DNA of 64,000 nucleotides from Rhynchopus euleeides (GCA_963210315.1 OY723317.1:992001-1056000), one strand, 5' to 3'; shown: positions 23,270 through 34,020, numbered from the stretch's first letter. Numbers and translations: made by a program. Notes: a model not told the origin generated them from the letters alone.

Positions 23270-24414
23270 CTACAAAGACTCCATCTCTCGTTCCGCCTGT
23301 TCTTCCCAGTATGTGATGAAGCCTTTCCAGTCAACTGGAGGCATGACAGGCAGGTAGATCACCGCACGGGGCTTGCTGCTCGAGGGACTGTTGCCTGAGC
23401 GTGCAGACCTCTGAGTCTGCGGAGGGGGTGCCTGTTTCTGCGGAACAGACGGAGGCGACGCTGGCGCAGAAACACTCGGCTGGGGAAGAGGTGCAGCGAC
23501 AGTTTCACGCGGCGGCGGCTTCGGAGGCGCCGGAGGGGGAACCCATGGCTTTGCTGCACGTTTTGCGAGGCTGCAGGGCGTGTGTGTGTGGGGGGAGGGG
23601 TAGTGAAATAGAAGCAGAAGGAAACACAAGGTGCGTGGGGGTTGGGAAGGCGATGGCCAGATACAACAAAAATAATGGGGGGGAGTTCGATTAGAACCAT
23701 CAGCCAATCAGTCAGGATGTGTGTGTGTGTGTGTGAGCGCGCCTTCCTCCTCCCAAAAGTGAAGGAGGAAAAGATAACCAAATGCTCTGGGGCTGTGAAA
23801 TGGCGATAGGGCAGTGTTCTGCGAACACAGCCTGATGTCTCACCAACCTGTGGCGGAGGGGAATTGGTGCCTGCCTCATACATGTAATCCCTGCCGCTTT
23901 TGAATGGGAGGACGTTCAGATCTTTCACAGGCTTCGTCAGATCGAGGGGGGTTTCCCTCCCGTCGCGGCTGTGTTCGGGGGAAGGTGTGTGCTTCGAAGA
24001 CCGGGGAGGGGGGTAGTGAAATAGAAGCAGAAGGAAGCACAAGAATGATCTCCTTCACCTTGTTCTGCAGGTTGTGTCTGAGCTCCAGTGTTTTATGTAG
24101 ACCGGGGAGGGGAGGTGGGTATATCTGACTGCCAAGAATGGGCGCAAAGCAAGCCCCCCCCCAAACACCCCGAGTGCGCACCAAGCGAAAGCTATAACAT
24201 ACCACAGGAAGAGGTCTACCGTAGCACCGAGACCCTCAGACACGGGGATGTCGCGGGAATGCAGGTTGGGGCCCATGTAGTGTTCGATGAAGCTGGAATT
24301 GTTCTTGCTCCCGGGCAAGCCGAGCGCCTTGTTGTGGTCGACTGACCATACCGACTGGTTGTTCTTGCTGAGATGCCGTATAGACGGGTCAAACCGCACC
24401 TCTACGAACACCAT
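23270..24414 (-). CDS. Unrecognised proline-rich protein (spliced, model tentative)
   Basis: Four minus-strand exons can be joined in frame: 24414-24203, 24128-24059, 23991-23844 and 23553-23270. The product is about 237 aa. Donors are GTATGT, GTGAAG and GTGAGA, and all acceptors are AG. The first exon begins MVFVEVRFDPSIRHLSKNNQ. The third contains DLTKPVKDLNVLPFKSGRDY. The last is rich in Pro/Ser/Gln and ends PPVDWKGFITYWEEQAERE before MESL. No signal peptide, TM helix or known domain is apparent. Introns 2 and 3 end in nearly the same CTTCCTTCTGCTTCTATTTC tract, supporting them as real. An acceptor CTCTCAG lies about 42 nt before the ATG. The boundaries of exons 2 and 4 are least certain. 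Function unknown. Confidence 0.5.
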
Positions 24415-24740
24415 CGCAGACCAACCCCCAGCACAGCCAGATCAGGCGCAGCGCTTGCTGAGAGCGGGTGCTCAAAAGGGCCAACCCTCAACCAGGCAAC
24501 CCTGGTGCCGGATCCCAGTTACAGCCCTGAGGCACGACAGCCAACGGAAAATCTCGCTGTGTATTAGCCTGGAGTGTGGTGTTGTGACGCAGGGCCTCTC
24601 ATGCCTTACGTAAGGCGGTGGCACATGGATGTCGCAGAAGTGCGGGGGGGGTGGGGGGCAGGCAAGAAGAAGGGGCAGGAGTCCTGCGTTGGCATGCTGT
24701 GCCGGCAAGCAGTAGGCTGTGACGGGGCGCTGCAGAGTAC

Positions 24741-25465
24741 GGTGCATCAGCGAGCCAATAGATATCGGGTCTCGTCAGCGAGGCAGGGCCTCTCTCGAAC
24801 AGGTCTGTGAAGAGATATGTGTGTCATCATCTGCGGACAGGCAGCACCCCAGGCACGCACCCACAGACGCAAGTGTCAGGGCTGTGTGTGTGCTTGTGCT
24901 TGTGCTTGTCGATGTGTTTGTGCTATTGGGTGGGTGGACAGGTGGGGAGGTGGGTCGGTGGGTGGGGTCGCTCCACTTGCACGGACTGATGTGGCTCCCA
25001 CTCTGGCGGCATGCACTGCACGCAGCCGCTCACGGAACTGGTCGGTGTTTTACATCTCACTCCTGCATCGTACCGCAAGCTCACAAGCTGGCAAGCGCAC
25101 ACCTCCCACCCACCCACCCACACACTCACTCAACACAACTGCTGCTCACTCAGACACACCCCAACCCACGAAACAACCCAACGAACAGTCACAAGAGGAG
25201 ACGGCACAGGATGCTGCACCATGGTACACCACATGAGATGACGTGACACCGTGCCACACTGCACTGAAGTTCACCTCACTTGCCCTCACTTCACTCTGCT
25301 TTGTCTTTGTGAGTGATACAGGGACACCATCAAGTGCTGTATGTACCCACACCACAGCTCATGGAATCACACCACCACACACGGGATGGCTGACCTTTCA
25401 GGACAGGGAGAAGGAGAAGGAGAAGAGAAGGAGAGGGGAAGGGAGAGGAATGAAGGGAAGACTGC
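24741..25465. repeat. Conserved array spacer 1 (array boundary)
   Basis: First copy of the spacer found downstream of most carrier genes. From the carrier stop leftwards it has a purine-rich plus strand (polypyrimidine on the coding strand, about 25400-25455), CCCA-type repeats (about 25107-25126), a G-rich block (24927-24968) and the GGTGCATCAGCGAGCC end. Here it leads into the unrecognised spliced gene instead of a cysteine-module gene; homology stops at 24741. On the minus strand CTGCAG follows within 10 nt. Confidence 0.9.
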
Positions 25466-26371
25466 CTAGTTGGTGCCCTTCAGGGTCTGCTGGGCCGTCT
25501 CGTAGAGCACCAGCACCAGGGCGGCACCGACGGTGCGCAGGACGTTCGCGCCCGCACCCTTGAACATGGCGCCCATCCCCTCGTTCTTCATGATCTTGGA
25601 GAAGCAGTCCATGGTGCCCTTGTACACCCACTCCTCCTTCGGCTTCTCGGCCTGCATCTGGAGGCGACGGCGCACCGTGTCGAACGGGTACGACGCGTAC
25701 CCGGCGCAGATCGCGGCCGTCTGCGCCACGAAGAACTTCGACACGAACCCCATCGGGCCCAGGTCCTTCGCGTACGGGTTCTTCGTCTTCAGCGTGTCGA
25801 ACAGCCCGAAGTAGGTCCCACGGTACGGGATGATCCCGACGACCGACACACCGAACCCGTTGTACAGCCCCAGCACACCCTTCGGCCCGCGCGCCGTCTT
25901 GGCCAGGCAGTCGCCCAGCCCGTTGAAGTCACGCTTCCCCGTCCCGACGTCCGACGCCAGACGCGTACGCGCGTAGTCCAGCGGGTACACGATGCACAGC
26001 GACCCCGCCCCCGCAACACCGCCCGACGCCATGTTCACGGCGAAGAACATCCCGAACTCCGTCTTCGGGTTGTACTTCGGGAAGATCTCCTTCAGCGTGT
26101 CCTTGAAGGCGAAGTTGAACGCCTGCGTCGGGAAGTACCGGATGATGTTGGTCAGGTTCCCACGCCAGAACGCCCCCAGACCCTGCTCGGAGTGGATCCG
26201 GCTGAAGCAGTTCACAATCCCGGTGTACCGCTGCACCTCCCCGCTGATGATCCGCGGGTTGGCATCCTGCGTCTGGATCACCAGCTTCACACGCTCAATC
26301 GGCGCCGTCAGCGTCTTCGCGATAGACGCAGACACACCACCGATCAGGAAGTCAGTCAGGAACTGCGACAT
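25466..26371 (-). CDS. Mitochondrial ADP/ATP-carrier-like protein, copy 1
   Basis: Intronless, 301 aa, the usual length for mitochondrial carriers. Three carrier repeats carry Px[DE]xx[KR] signatures at P24 (PIERVK), P130 (PLDYAR) and P229 (PFDTVR). Nucleotide-carrier hallmarks are K19, the NIIRYFPTQAFNFAFKD block and GIIPYRGTYFG. The AAC hallmark RRRMMM is RRRLQM at 234-239. The expected role is exchange of ADP and ATP across the inner mitochondrial membrane, though the changed hallmark leaves substrate specificity open. This copy alone has Pro206 where the others have Ala. The ATG follows a CTGCAG acceptor by 28 nt (26372-26399). Upstream frames lack conservation between copies, so this ATG is the start. 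Confidence 0.92.
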   Translation of the reverse strand: MSQFLTDFLIGGVSASIAKTLTAPIERVKLVIQTQDANPRIISGEVQRYTGIVNCFSRIHSEQGLGAFWRGNLTNIIRYFPTQAFNFAFKDTLKEIFPKYNPKTEFGMFFAVNMASGGVAGAGSLCIVYPLDYARTRLASDVGTGKRDFNGLGDCLAKTARGPKGVLGLYNGFGVSVVGIIPYRGTYFGLFDTLKTKNPYAKDLGPMGFVSKFFVAQTAAICAGYASYPFDTVRRRLQMQAEKPKEEWVYKGTMDCFSKIMKNEGMGAMFKGAGANVLRTVGAALVLVLYETAQQTLKGTN

Positions 26372-27165
26372 CTTTCTTTCTCTTGCTTGACTGTGATACC
26401 TGCAGTGGTGTGATGTGATGCGTGTGTGTGGCTGTGCACGGCAAGAGCAGGCAGGATTCGCTGCGTGACACGCTGTGTCACGTTTCTTCCCGAAAGCGGT
26501 GTGTGGGGGTGGGGCCTGCCCTGTGTCGACGGGGAGGGACAACATCTTCTGCGGTGACACGCTACTCTCCATGATTCCCTTCCTCGTCCGTGCTCAGCCG
26601 CAGTGAGGTGCTTCGTTGGTTGCAGCAGCTTGCTCTCACAGCACTCATGCAAGGCAAGAAGACCCGACGACAAGACATGTGGAGAAGGTGACAGGGAGGC
26701 CAGCAAAAGACAGAACGGGAAGACGCGGCTGATTTCATATTCTTCTGCTGTCTTCCGACAGACACGCTCACACCACACCCGTTGATGCCGCACCACATCA
26801 CTGACAGCACACTTCATAAAACACACACAGACAGATGCATGGGGAATCACAAAACACAGGTGTCCAACCTCGACATCACTTCAAAGACACCGACTAGGGA
26901 GGGGCTGGGAGAGCGTTGCCAGCGACTGGGCACAGCAGGCAGGTGGCCGCAAAGAACATCACAGGGCGTACATTCGGGAGAGACCCCCTAGATCACAACC
27001 ACGTTGCGTCGTAGCCAGACACTGCCAGATGGGAGAACGGATGTGATACACTGCATGGGGGGGGGGGCGGCGGAGTAGCAGGGTGTTGCAACACGTGACG
27101 CTAGACTGGCAGAGACGAGCGAGGCATCTGCACAGTGTGGTGGCAGTGCCCTGATGGACAGCACA
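26372..27165. other. Intergenic region, cysteine-module gene 1 to carrier 1
   Basis: Contains the 28-nt carrier leader, then variable sequence. The part next to the cysteine-module gene (about 27000-27160) is shared with 31380-31670 and 39120-39440 (phrases such as CACTGCCAGATGGGAGA). A G run lies at 27058-27067. No gene seen. Confidence 0.5.
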
Positions 27166-28683
27166 TCACTCCGCGGTGGACTCGTTCCTCGCGTGTGCAC
27201 GATGCATGCCCCTTGGGTGGGGATGCGCTGTGCGCGGCCTCAGCAGGCAGAAGGCAACCGCGGCAAGGATGATCATGCCGATCATACACCCGACGATGAT
27301 GGCTGCCACGTCCGCCTCACTAAAGCCGCTCGACGATGTCGAACCTGTGCCACGTGGCTCCGTGTCGCAGACGAGTCGGACTGAGCGCAACGCCAGTGTG
27401 AGGTGTGGCTCACACAGCATCGCATCGCACCTGCCGTCCCTCTCCACCGCACTCAACGCACCTGTTGCCTCGCACGGCGTGTCGGATAAGAAGGAGCGAT
27501 GAGATGTCAGTCGTCTCAGAACAGGGTCAATGAGCAGGGCCTCCTCCAGTCGGGGTGCCCACCAATGCGCTCGGCTGGCGTTCCACGGGATGAGGGCATG
27601 CACCACGTAATGCACATGGGAACCGCAAGCGATGTCCACCCTCACGTGTGCCTTCAGCAGTGTCTGCACCACAGCCACAAACCTGTCCCGCATAGACTGT
27701 GTAAAGTCGTGGCACGTGCCAGACAAGCTCACCTGTCCCCACAGCCGCACCTCGGTTGGGATGCCTGTCCAGGTCCCGCCACCGCACCCACAGCAAGCCT
27801 CGTTCGCTGTGGGCACACCCTCAGTGCGATATGAGGTGCCGTAGTTGGTACAAAGAGTGGGGGTGTACCACCTGCAGGGATCCCCTGTGCTGTCCCTCCA
27901 GGGGTCACCGTTGGAGAGGGACACGTCGGCACACTGGGGGGTAGACGACAGGCCACCGCCGCACACACAGCACGCCTCGTTCGCGACGAACTCGTTCCGG
28001 AATCTGCTGCCATATTCCGCACAACCCTGCTGGGTGTACCAAGAACAACCATCACCGTCGCTGTCTGACCAGACGCCTCCTGCGGACAGGGTGCGGTCCG
28101 CACAGTCCAGGGTTGGGCTAGGGGTCGGAGGCGCTGAGGTGTCAGGGGGAGCACGGCTGGAGGGAACCGGGACCGCGGTGTCAGGACTCGGGGTGGGGCT
28201 CTCGTCCTGAGGGGTGTCGTCGAGAGGAGCGTCGCCCGACACGCCGCCGCACACACAGCAGGCCTCGTTCGCTGTGAACTCATTCCGGAAGGTGTTCCCA
28301 TACTCCAGACACCGGTCGCCACTGTACCACCCGCATCCATCACCCACACTGTCGCGCCAGGTGCGACCATCAGAATGTTTGCGATCCACACACCCCTGGA
28401 CGCCACCGCCGCACACACAGCAGGCCTCGAGTGCTGTGAACTCGGTGATGAAGCCCTTGCCATAATCGTCACACCGGGTAGCACCCAGAGCGTACCATTC
28501 GCAGGCCTTGCCGAACACGTTCTTGCAGGTGCGACCGTCAGAATGTTTGCGATCCACACACTCCTGTGCCGCGTTGTTGTCACTGTCTGCAGTGGACGCA
28601 GTCAAGACGGAGGTGTCAGCAACAGGACATTGCAAGAGCAGGGCGCACACAAGCACGACGGCACGAAGCACGGCACGCCACAT
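27166..28683 (-). CDS. Cysteine-module type I membrane protein 1
   Basis: 505 aa. A signal peptide (MWRAVLRAVVLVCALLLQC) is followed by four cysteine modules at about 42-94, 98-147, 194-244 and 251-303. Each module has six cysteines in the order C, C-x-WY, C, CC, C and ends ACC(V/G)CGG. A Pro/Thr/Ser-rich linker separates modules 2 and 3. A family-specific ectodomain (about 304-455, with the block RDRFVAVVQTLLKAHV) leads to one TM helix at 459-481 and a 24-residue basic, His-rich tail. The predicted topology is an extracellular N-terminus anchored in the surface or an endomembrane. Modules recall ShK-like and other ACC-CGGG repeats of protists, but I cannot name a family. The ATG is 14 nt after CTGCAG (28698-28703); an upstream in-frame start lies before that acceptor and is excluded. 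Confidence 0.85.
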   Translation of the reverse strand: MWRAVLRAVVLVCALLLQCPVADTSVLTASTADSDNNAAQECVDRKHSDGRTCKNVFGKACEWYALGATRCDDYGKGFITEFTALEACCVCGGGVQGCVDRKHSDGRTWRDSVGDGCGWYSGDRCLEYGNTFRNEFTANEACCVCGGVSGDAPLDDTPQDESPTPSPDTAVPVPSSRAPPDTSAPPTPSPTLDCADRTLSAGGVWSDSDGDGCSWYTQQGCAEYGSRFRNEFVANEACCVCGGGLSSTPQCADVSLSNGDPWRDSTGDPCRWYTPTLCTNYGTSYRTEGVPTANEACCGCGGGTWTGIPTEVRLWGQVSLSGTCHDFTQSMRDRFVAVVQTLLKAHVRVDIACGSHVHYVVHALIPWNASRAHWWAPRLEEALLIDPVLRRLTSHRSFLSDTPCEATGALSAVERDGRCDAMLCEPHLTLALRSVRLVCDTEPRGTGSTSSSGFSEADVAAIIVGCMIGMIILAAVAFCLLRPRTAHPHPRGMHRAHARNESTAE

Positions 28684-28703
28684 TGTGGTGTGTAGACCTG
28701 CAG

Positions 28704-29553
28704 CAGTGGTGTGAGGGGTGCCAGGTGGTGTGCGGTGCATCAGCGAGCCAATAGATATCGGGTCTCGTCAGCGAGGCAGGGCCTCTCTCGAACAGGTCTG
28801 TGAAGAGATATGTGTGTCATCATCTGCGGACAGGCAGCACCCCAGGCACGCACCCACAGACGCAAGTGTCAGGGCTGTGTGTGTGCTTGTGCTTGTGCTT
28901 GTCGATGTGTTTGTGCTATTGGGTGGGTGGACAGGTGGGGAGGTGGGTCGGTGGGTGGGGTCGCTCCACTTGCACGGACTGATGTGGCTCCCACTCTGGC
29001 GGCATGCACTGCACGCAGCCGCTCACGGAACTGGTCGGTGTTTTACATCTCACTCCTGCATCGTACCGCAAGCTCACAAGCTGGCAAGCGCACACCTCCC
29101 ACCCACCCACCCACCCACCCACACACTCACTCAACACAACTGCTGCTCACTCAGACACACCCCAACCCACGAAACAACCCAACGAACAGTCACAAGAGGA
29201 GACGGCACAGGATGCTGCACCATGTTACACCACATGAGATGACGTGACACCGTGCCACACTGCACTGAAGTTCACCTCACTTGCCCTCACTTTGCTTCAC
29301 CGGCAAGCAGCAGCTTGTCGCACGATGCAAAGCAAAGCAAAGAAAAGGAAACCACAGTGATATCAGGATGACAGGACGGAAGGCACGTGCCAGTGAGACA
29401 GGGACACCATCAAGTGCTGTATGTACCCACACCACAGCTCATGGAATCACACCACCACACACGGGATGGCTGACCTTTCAGGACAGGGAGAAGGAGAAGG
29501 AGAAGAGAAGGAGAGAAGGAGAGGGGAAGGGAGAGGAATGAAGGGAAGACTGC
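28704..29553. repeat. Conserved array spacer 2 (variant B)
   Basis: Full spacer between carrier 2 and cysteine-module gene 1. It differs from copy 1 by a substituted block at 29290-29398 (TTTGCTTCACCGGCAAGCAG and following) that is shared with 42400-42500. CCCA repeats are expanded by two units relative to spacer 1. Confidence 0.9.
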
Positions 29554-30459
29554 CTAGTTGGTGCCCTTCAGGGTCTGCTGGGCCGTCTCGTAGAGCACCA
29601 GCACCAGGGCGGCACCGACGGTGCGCAGGACGTTCGCGCCCGCACCCTTGAACATGGCGCCCATCCCCTCGTTCTTCATGATCTTGGAGAAGCAGTCCAT
29701 GGTGCCCTTGTACACCCACTCCTCCTTCGGCTTCTCGGCCTGCATCTGGAGGCGACGGCGCACCGTGTCGAACGGGTACGACGCGTACCCGGCGCAGATC
29801 GCGGCCGTCTGCGCCACGAAGAACTTCGACACGAACCCCATCGCGCCCAGGTCCTTCGCGTACGGGTTCTTCGTCTTCAGCGTGTCGAACAGCCCGAAGT
29901 AGGTCCCACGGTACGGGATGATCCCGACGACCGACACACCGAACCCGTTGTACAGCCCCAGCACACCCTTCGGCCCGCGCGCCGTCTTGGCCAGGCAGTC
30001 GCCCAGCCCGTTGAAGTCACGCTTCCCCGTCCCGACGTCCGACGCCAGACGCGTACGCGCGTAGTCCAGCGGGTACACGATGCACAGCGACCCCGCCCCC
30101 GCAACACCGCCCGACGCCATGTTCACGGCGAAGAACATCCCGAACTCCGTCTTCGGGTTGTACTTCGGGAAGATCTCCTTCAGCGTGTCCTTGAAGGCGA
30201 AGTTGAACGCCTGCGTCGGGAAGTACCGGATGATGTTGGTCAGGTTCCCACGCCAGAACGCCCCCAGACCCTGCTCGGAGTGGATCCGGCTGAAGCAGTT
30301 CACAATCCCGGTGTACCGCTGCACCTCCCCGCTGATGATCCGCGGGTTGGCATCCTGCGTCTGGATCACCAGCTTCACACGCTCAATCGGCGCCGTCAGC
30401 GTCTTCGCGATAGACGCAGACACACCACCGATCAGGAAGTCAGTCAGGAACTGCGACAT
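29554..30459 (-). CDS. ADP/ATP-carrier-like protein, copy 2
   Basis: 301 aa with Ala157 and Ala206, the majority type. The 5' leader has CTTGTTTGACT, a T shared only with copy 8; the others have CTTGCTTGACT. The predicted protein is identical to copies 5, 6 and 8. The CTGCAG acceptor is conserved. Confidence 0.92.
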   Translation of the reverse strand: MSQFLTDFLIGGVSASIAKTLTAPIERVKLVIQTQDANPRIISGEVQRYTGIVNCFSRIHSEQGLGAFWRGNLTNIIRYFPTQAFNFAFKDTLKEIFPKYNPKTEFGMFFAVNMASGGVAGAGSLCIVYPLDYARTRLASDVGTGKRDFNGLGDCLAKTARGPKGVLGLYNGFGVSVVGIIPYRGTYFGLFDTLKTKNPYAKDLGAMGFVSKFFVAQTAAICAGYASYPFDTVRRRLQMQAEKPKEEWVYKGTMDCFSKIMKNEGMGAMFKGAGANVLRTVGAALVLVLYETAQQTLKGTN

Positions 30460-31670
30460 CTTTCTTTCTCTTGTTTGACTGTGATACCTGCAGTGGTGTG
30501 ATGTGGTGTGTTGCATGGCTGTGCACGGCAAGAGCAGGCAGGATTCGCTGCGTGACACACTGTGTCACGTTTCTTCCCGAAAGCGGTGTGTGGGGGTGGG
30601 GCCTGCCCTGTGTCGACGGGGAGGGACACGCGCGGTCGGGGCCGGGGGAGGGGAGGGATGAGTTCGGTTGTTATTTCCTGAGGACAAGCATCGCATATAC
30701 GCTGCATCCACATGCGAAGGCGGCCTACTGGGGTCCGTTCGTCCTCTGTGTCGCACTGTGTGTCAAAACCGCGACACTGTACAGCCAGTTGTGTGAGGTG
30801 GCTCGATCTTTCTCACTCTTCTGCGTTGGGCTATGTCGGATTAGCGGATCTGCATCGTACAGAAAATCAACGAAAGAATCGCACGACAACTGATAATATT
30901 CTGGCATCTGTAACTTTTCTGCGCTACTGAGCACAGGTCCCCGCTGTTCACACAGGAGAAAGTACTGACTCCTATGAATGTTGTGCCCGCCTGCTTGTCA
31001 TCCGATAAGGTGTTCACGACACACCGGGGGCATGGGGGTCGCAGGCCAATACTGAGGACGCCTCATTCGACGCGAGCCAGCGCGAGGTGTGCATGCCCCA
31101 ATACCAAATGATGGAGGTGCGCTAGAGAGTGGTCGCGTTAGTGGAAGCGTTCAAGAAGTGCAAGCCACTCCATCTTGAGGTCTCGGAAATTTACATTCCC
31201 CTTTTCCATCCTCCGACCCAAACAGATACTCAAGAACCATGTCCCGAATCTGGCAATTTCTGTCAGAACCCTGTCAGACCCAAATTCTGTAAGAACTTCA
31301 ATGAATTTCGAATGTTGCCATGCTGTGCTTCTGGGATTCCCGATGTAAGGCACTTCAAAGGCTGCTGTGTGGAGGCCAATACAGACACTGCCCGATGGGA
31401 GAACGAAGGCAATACACAGTAATACACTGCATGGGGGATGGGGGGGCAGGGTGTTGCGACACGTGACGTCAGGCTGGCAGAGACGAACAGCGTGGTGTCG
31501 GTGCAGCCCTGTGCCGTGGGGACGCGTGCCTGTGGCAGTGGCGACCTACTTGGTGAGTGCACTCGCACATTCTCGGAGGATCATGAGGCATGCTCTGTCA
31601 GCAGCATTCGTGATCCACACCTCATCGGGTACTCTGTCTTCGAATGGGCAGTCAAGAGACGGGCGGCACT
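30460..31670. other. Intergenic region, cysteine-module gene 2 to carrier 2
   Basis: The right part (30640-31380) is unique to this unit. The left part (31380-31670) resembles the 3' flanks of cysteine-module genes 1 and 4. No supported gene. Confidence 0.45.
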
Positions 31671-33227
31671 TCATTCCACGACAGGCTCGCTCCCAGCGTG
31701 TACACGGTACGCGTGTATGCTCCGTGGGTGGGAACGCGCTGTGCCCGGCCTCAGCAGGCAGAAGGCAACCGCGGCAAGGATGATCATGCCGATTATACAC
31801 CCCACGATGATGCCTGCCACGTCCGCTTCACTAAAGCCGCTCGACGATGTCCAACCTGTGCCACTTGGCTGTGTGTCGCAGATGAGTTTTCCGGAGTGGG
31901 GGGACGCCAGTGTGAGGTGAGGCTCGCACAGCATCGCATGGCACATGCCGTCCCTCTCCACCGCACTCAACGCACCTGTTGCCTCGCACGGCGTGCTTTG
32001 TGTGTCAGGGACCCAAGCTTGGAGTCGGCTGAGAACAGGGTCCTTGAGCAGGACCTCCTGAAGTTGCGGTGCCCACCAACGGGATCGGCTGGGGTCCCAC
32101 GGGACGAGGGCATGCACCACGTAATGCACATACGTACCGCAAGCGATGTCCACCCTGGCGTGCGCCTTTAGCAATGTCTGCACCACAGCCACAAACCTGT
32201 CCCGCATAGACTGCGTGAAGTCGGCACACATGCCAGGCAGGCTCAGGCCAGGCAACCTCATCCTGCCCCACAGCCGCACCTCTGTCGGGGTGCCTGTCCA
32301 ACTACCGCCACCACATGCACAGCAGACCTCGTTCGCTGTGGGACCACCTTCGCTGGGAGATGAGGCACCCAATGTGGAGCACCGACTTGGGCTGTACCAC
32401 CCGCAGCCGTACCCGACACTGTTCGCCCAGGGGTCACCGTTGGAGAGGGGGAAATCAGAACACTGCGGGAGGGCAGGCGGCAGGTCACCCGACGCGCCAC
32501 CGCCGCACACACAGCAGGCCTGCTGCGCTGTGGGGTCGCCCGGAACTGCGTAAAAGGCACCATCGGAAATGCAACGAGTGGGGGTGTACCACGCGCAGGG
32601 ATCCCCTGTGCTGTCCCTCCAGGGGTCACCGTTGGAGAGGGGGAGGTCGGCACACTGAGAGGGGTCAGGCAGCAGGTCAGCCGACATGCCACCACCGCAC
32701 GCACAGCAGGCTTCCTTCGCTGTGAACTCATTCCGCAGTTCGAAGGCAAACAAGTCACATTCCCCAGGGGTGCTGCTAGCCCACCACACGCAGGAACGAC
32801 CACGGCGATCAATCCAAAGAGAGCCGGATGCAAGGGTACGGTCCACGCACTGCGGGGCAGGGGTTGTCGGGGGGGGAGTGCGGGGGGACGAGGTCTCAAC
32901 CTGAGGTGCCTCAGGGATCGCGTCGTCGGTGGGCGCGGCCCCCTGTACGCCGCCGCCGCACACACAGCAGGCCTCGAGTGCTGTGAACTCGGTGATGAAG
33001 CCCTTGCCATAATCGTCACACCGGGTAGCACCCAGAGCGTACCACTCGCAGGCCTTGCCGAACACGTTCTTCCAGGTGCGACCGTCAGAATGTTTGCGAT
33101 CCACACACTCCTGTGGCGCGTTGTCACTGTCTGCAGTGGACGCAGTCAAGACGGAGGTGTCAGCAACAGGACATTGCAGGAGCAGGGCGCACACAAGCAC
33201 GACGGCACGAAGCACGGCACGCCACAT
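31671..33227 (-). CDS. Cysteine-module type I membrane protein 2
   Basis: 518 aa, with the same plan as member 1: signal peptide, four six-cysteine modules, ectodomain, one TM helix near the C-terminus and a short tail ending SEPVVE. Module 1 is nearly identical to module 1 of member 1. Module 2 is divergent (VWWASSTPGECDLFAFEL). Modules 3 and 4 begin with LSNGDPW, like the last modules of the other members. Pro/Thr-rich linkers are shorter than in member 4. The ATG follows a CTGCAG acceptor by about 14 nt. Confidence 0.85.
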   Translation of the reverse strand: MWRAVLRAVVLVCALLLQCPVADTSVLTASTADSDNAPQECVDRKHSDGRTWKNVFGKACEWYALGATRCDDYGKGFITEFTALEACCVCGGGVQGAAPTDDAIPEAPQVETSSPRTPPPTTPAPQCVDRTLASGSLWIDRRGRSCVWWASSTPGECDLFAFELRNEFTAKEACCACGGGMSADLLPDPSQCADLPLSNGDPWRDSTGDPCAWYTPTRCISDGAFYAVPGDPTAQQACCVCGGGASGDLPPALPQCSDFPLSNGDPWANSVGYGCGWYSPSRCSTLGASSPSEGGPTANEVCCACGGGSWTGTPTEVRLWGRMRLPGLSLPGMCADFTQSMRDRFVAVVQTLLKAHARVDIACGTYVHYVVHALVPWDPSRSRWWAPQLQEVLLKDPVLSRLQAWVPDTQSTPCEATGALSAVERDGMCHAMLCEPHLTLASPHSGKLICDTQPSGTGWTSSSGFSEADVAGIIVGCIIGMIILAAVAFCLLRPGTARSHPRSIHAYRVHAGSEPVVE

Positions 33228-33242
33228 TGTGGCGTGTCGACC

Positions 33243-34020
33243 TGCAGCAGTGTGGTGTGAGGGGTGCCAGGTGGTGTGCGGTGCATCAGCGAGCCAATAG
33301 ATATCGGGTCTCGTCAGCGAGGCAGGGCCTCTCTCGAACAGGTCTGTGAAGAGATATGTGTGTCATCATCTGCGGACAGGCAGCACCCCAGGCACGCACC
33401 CACAGACGCAAGTGTCAGGGCTGTGTGTGTGCTTGTGCTTGTGCTTGTCGATGTGTTTGTGCTATTGGGTGGGTGGACAGGTGGGGAGGTGGGTCGGTGG
33501 GTGGGGTCGCTCCACTTGCACGGACTGATGTGGCTCCCACTCTGGCGGCATGCACTGCACGCAGCCGCTCACGGAACTGGTCGGTGTTTTACATCTCACT
33601 CCTGCATCGTACCGCAAGCTCACAAGCTGGCAAGCGCACACCTCCCACCCACCCACCCACCCACACACACACTCACTCACTCACTCAACACAACTGCTGT
33701 TCACTCAGACACACCCCAACCCACGAAACAACCCAACGAACAGTCACAAGAGGAGACGGCACAGGATGCTGCACCATGTTACACCACATGAGATGACGTG
33801 ACACCGTGCCACATTGCACTGAAGTTCACCTCACTTGCCCTCACTTCACTCTGCTTTGTCTTTGTGAGTGATACAGGGACACCATCAAGTGCTGTATGTA
33901 CCCACACCACAGCTCATGGAATCACACCACCACACACGGGATGGCTGACCTTTCAGGACAGGGAGAAGGAGAAGGAGAAGAGAAGGAGAGGGGAAGGGAG
34001 AGGAATGAAGGGAAGACTGC
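33243..34020. repeat. Conserved array spacer 3 (variant A)
   Basis: Same layout as spacer 1, including the TTCACTCTGCTTTGTCTTTG block at about 33845. CCCA and CACT microsatellites have their own lengths (33645-33690). Confidence 0.9.

Noticed and set aside
24719-25246. 175-codon plus-strand frame recurring in each spacer (also near 28718, 33264, 41112, 55789, 60950)
   Set aside because: It lies in the repeated spacer and crosses microsatellites whose lengths change the frame between copies. The translations end differently and show no family features, so recurrence reflects spacer homology.
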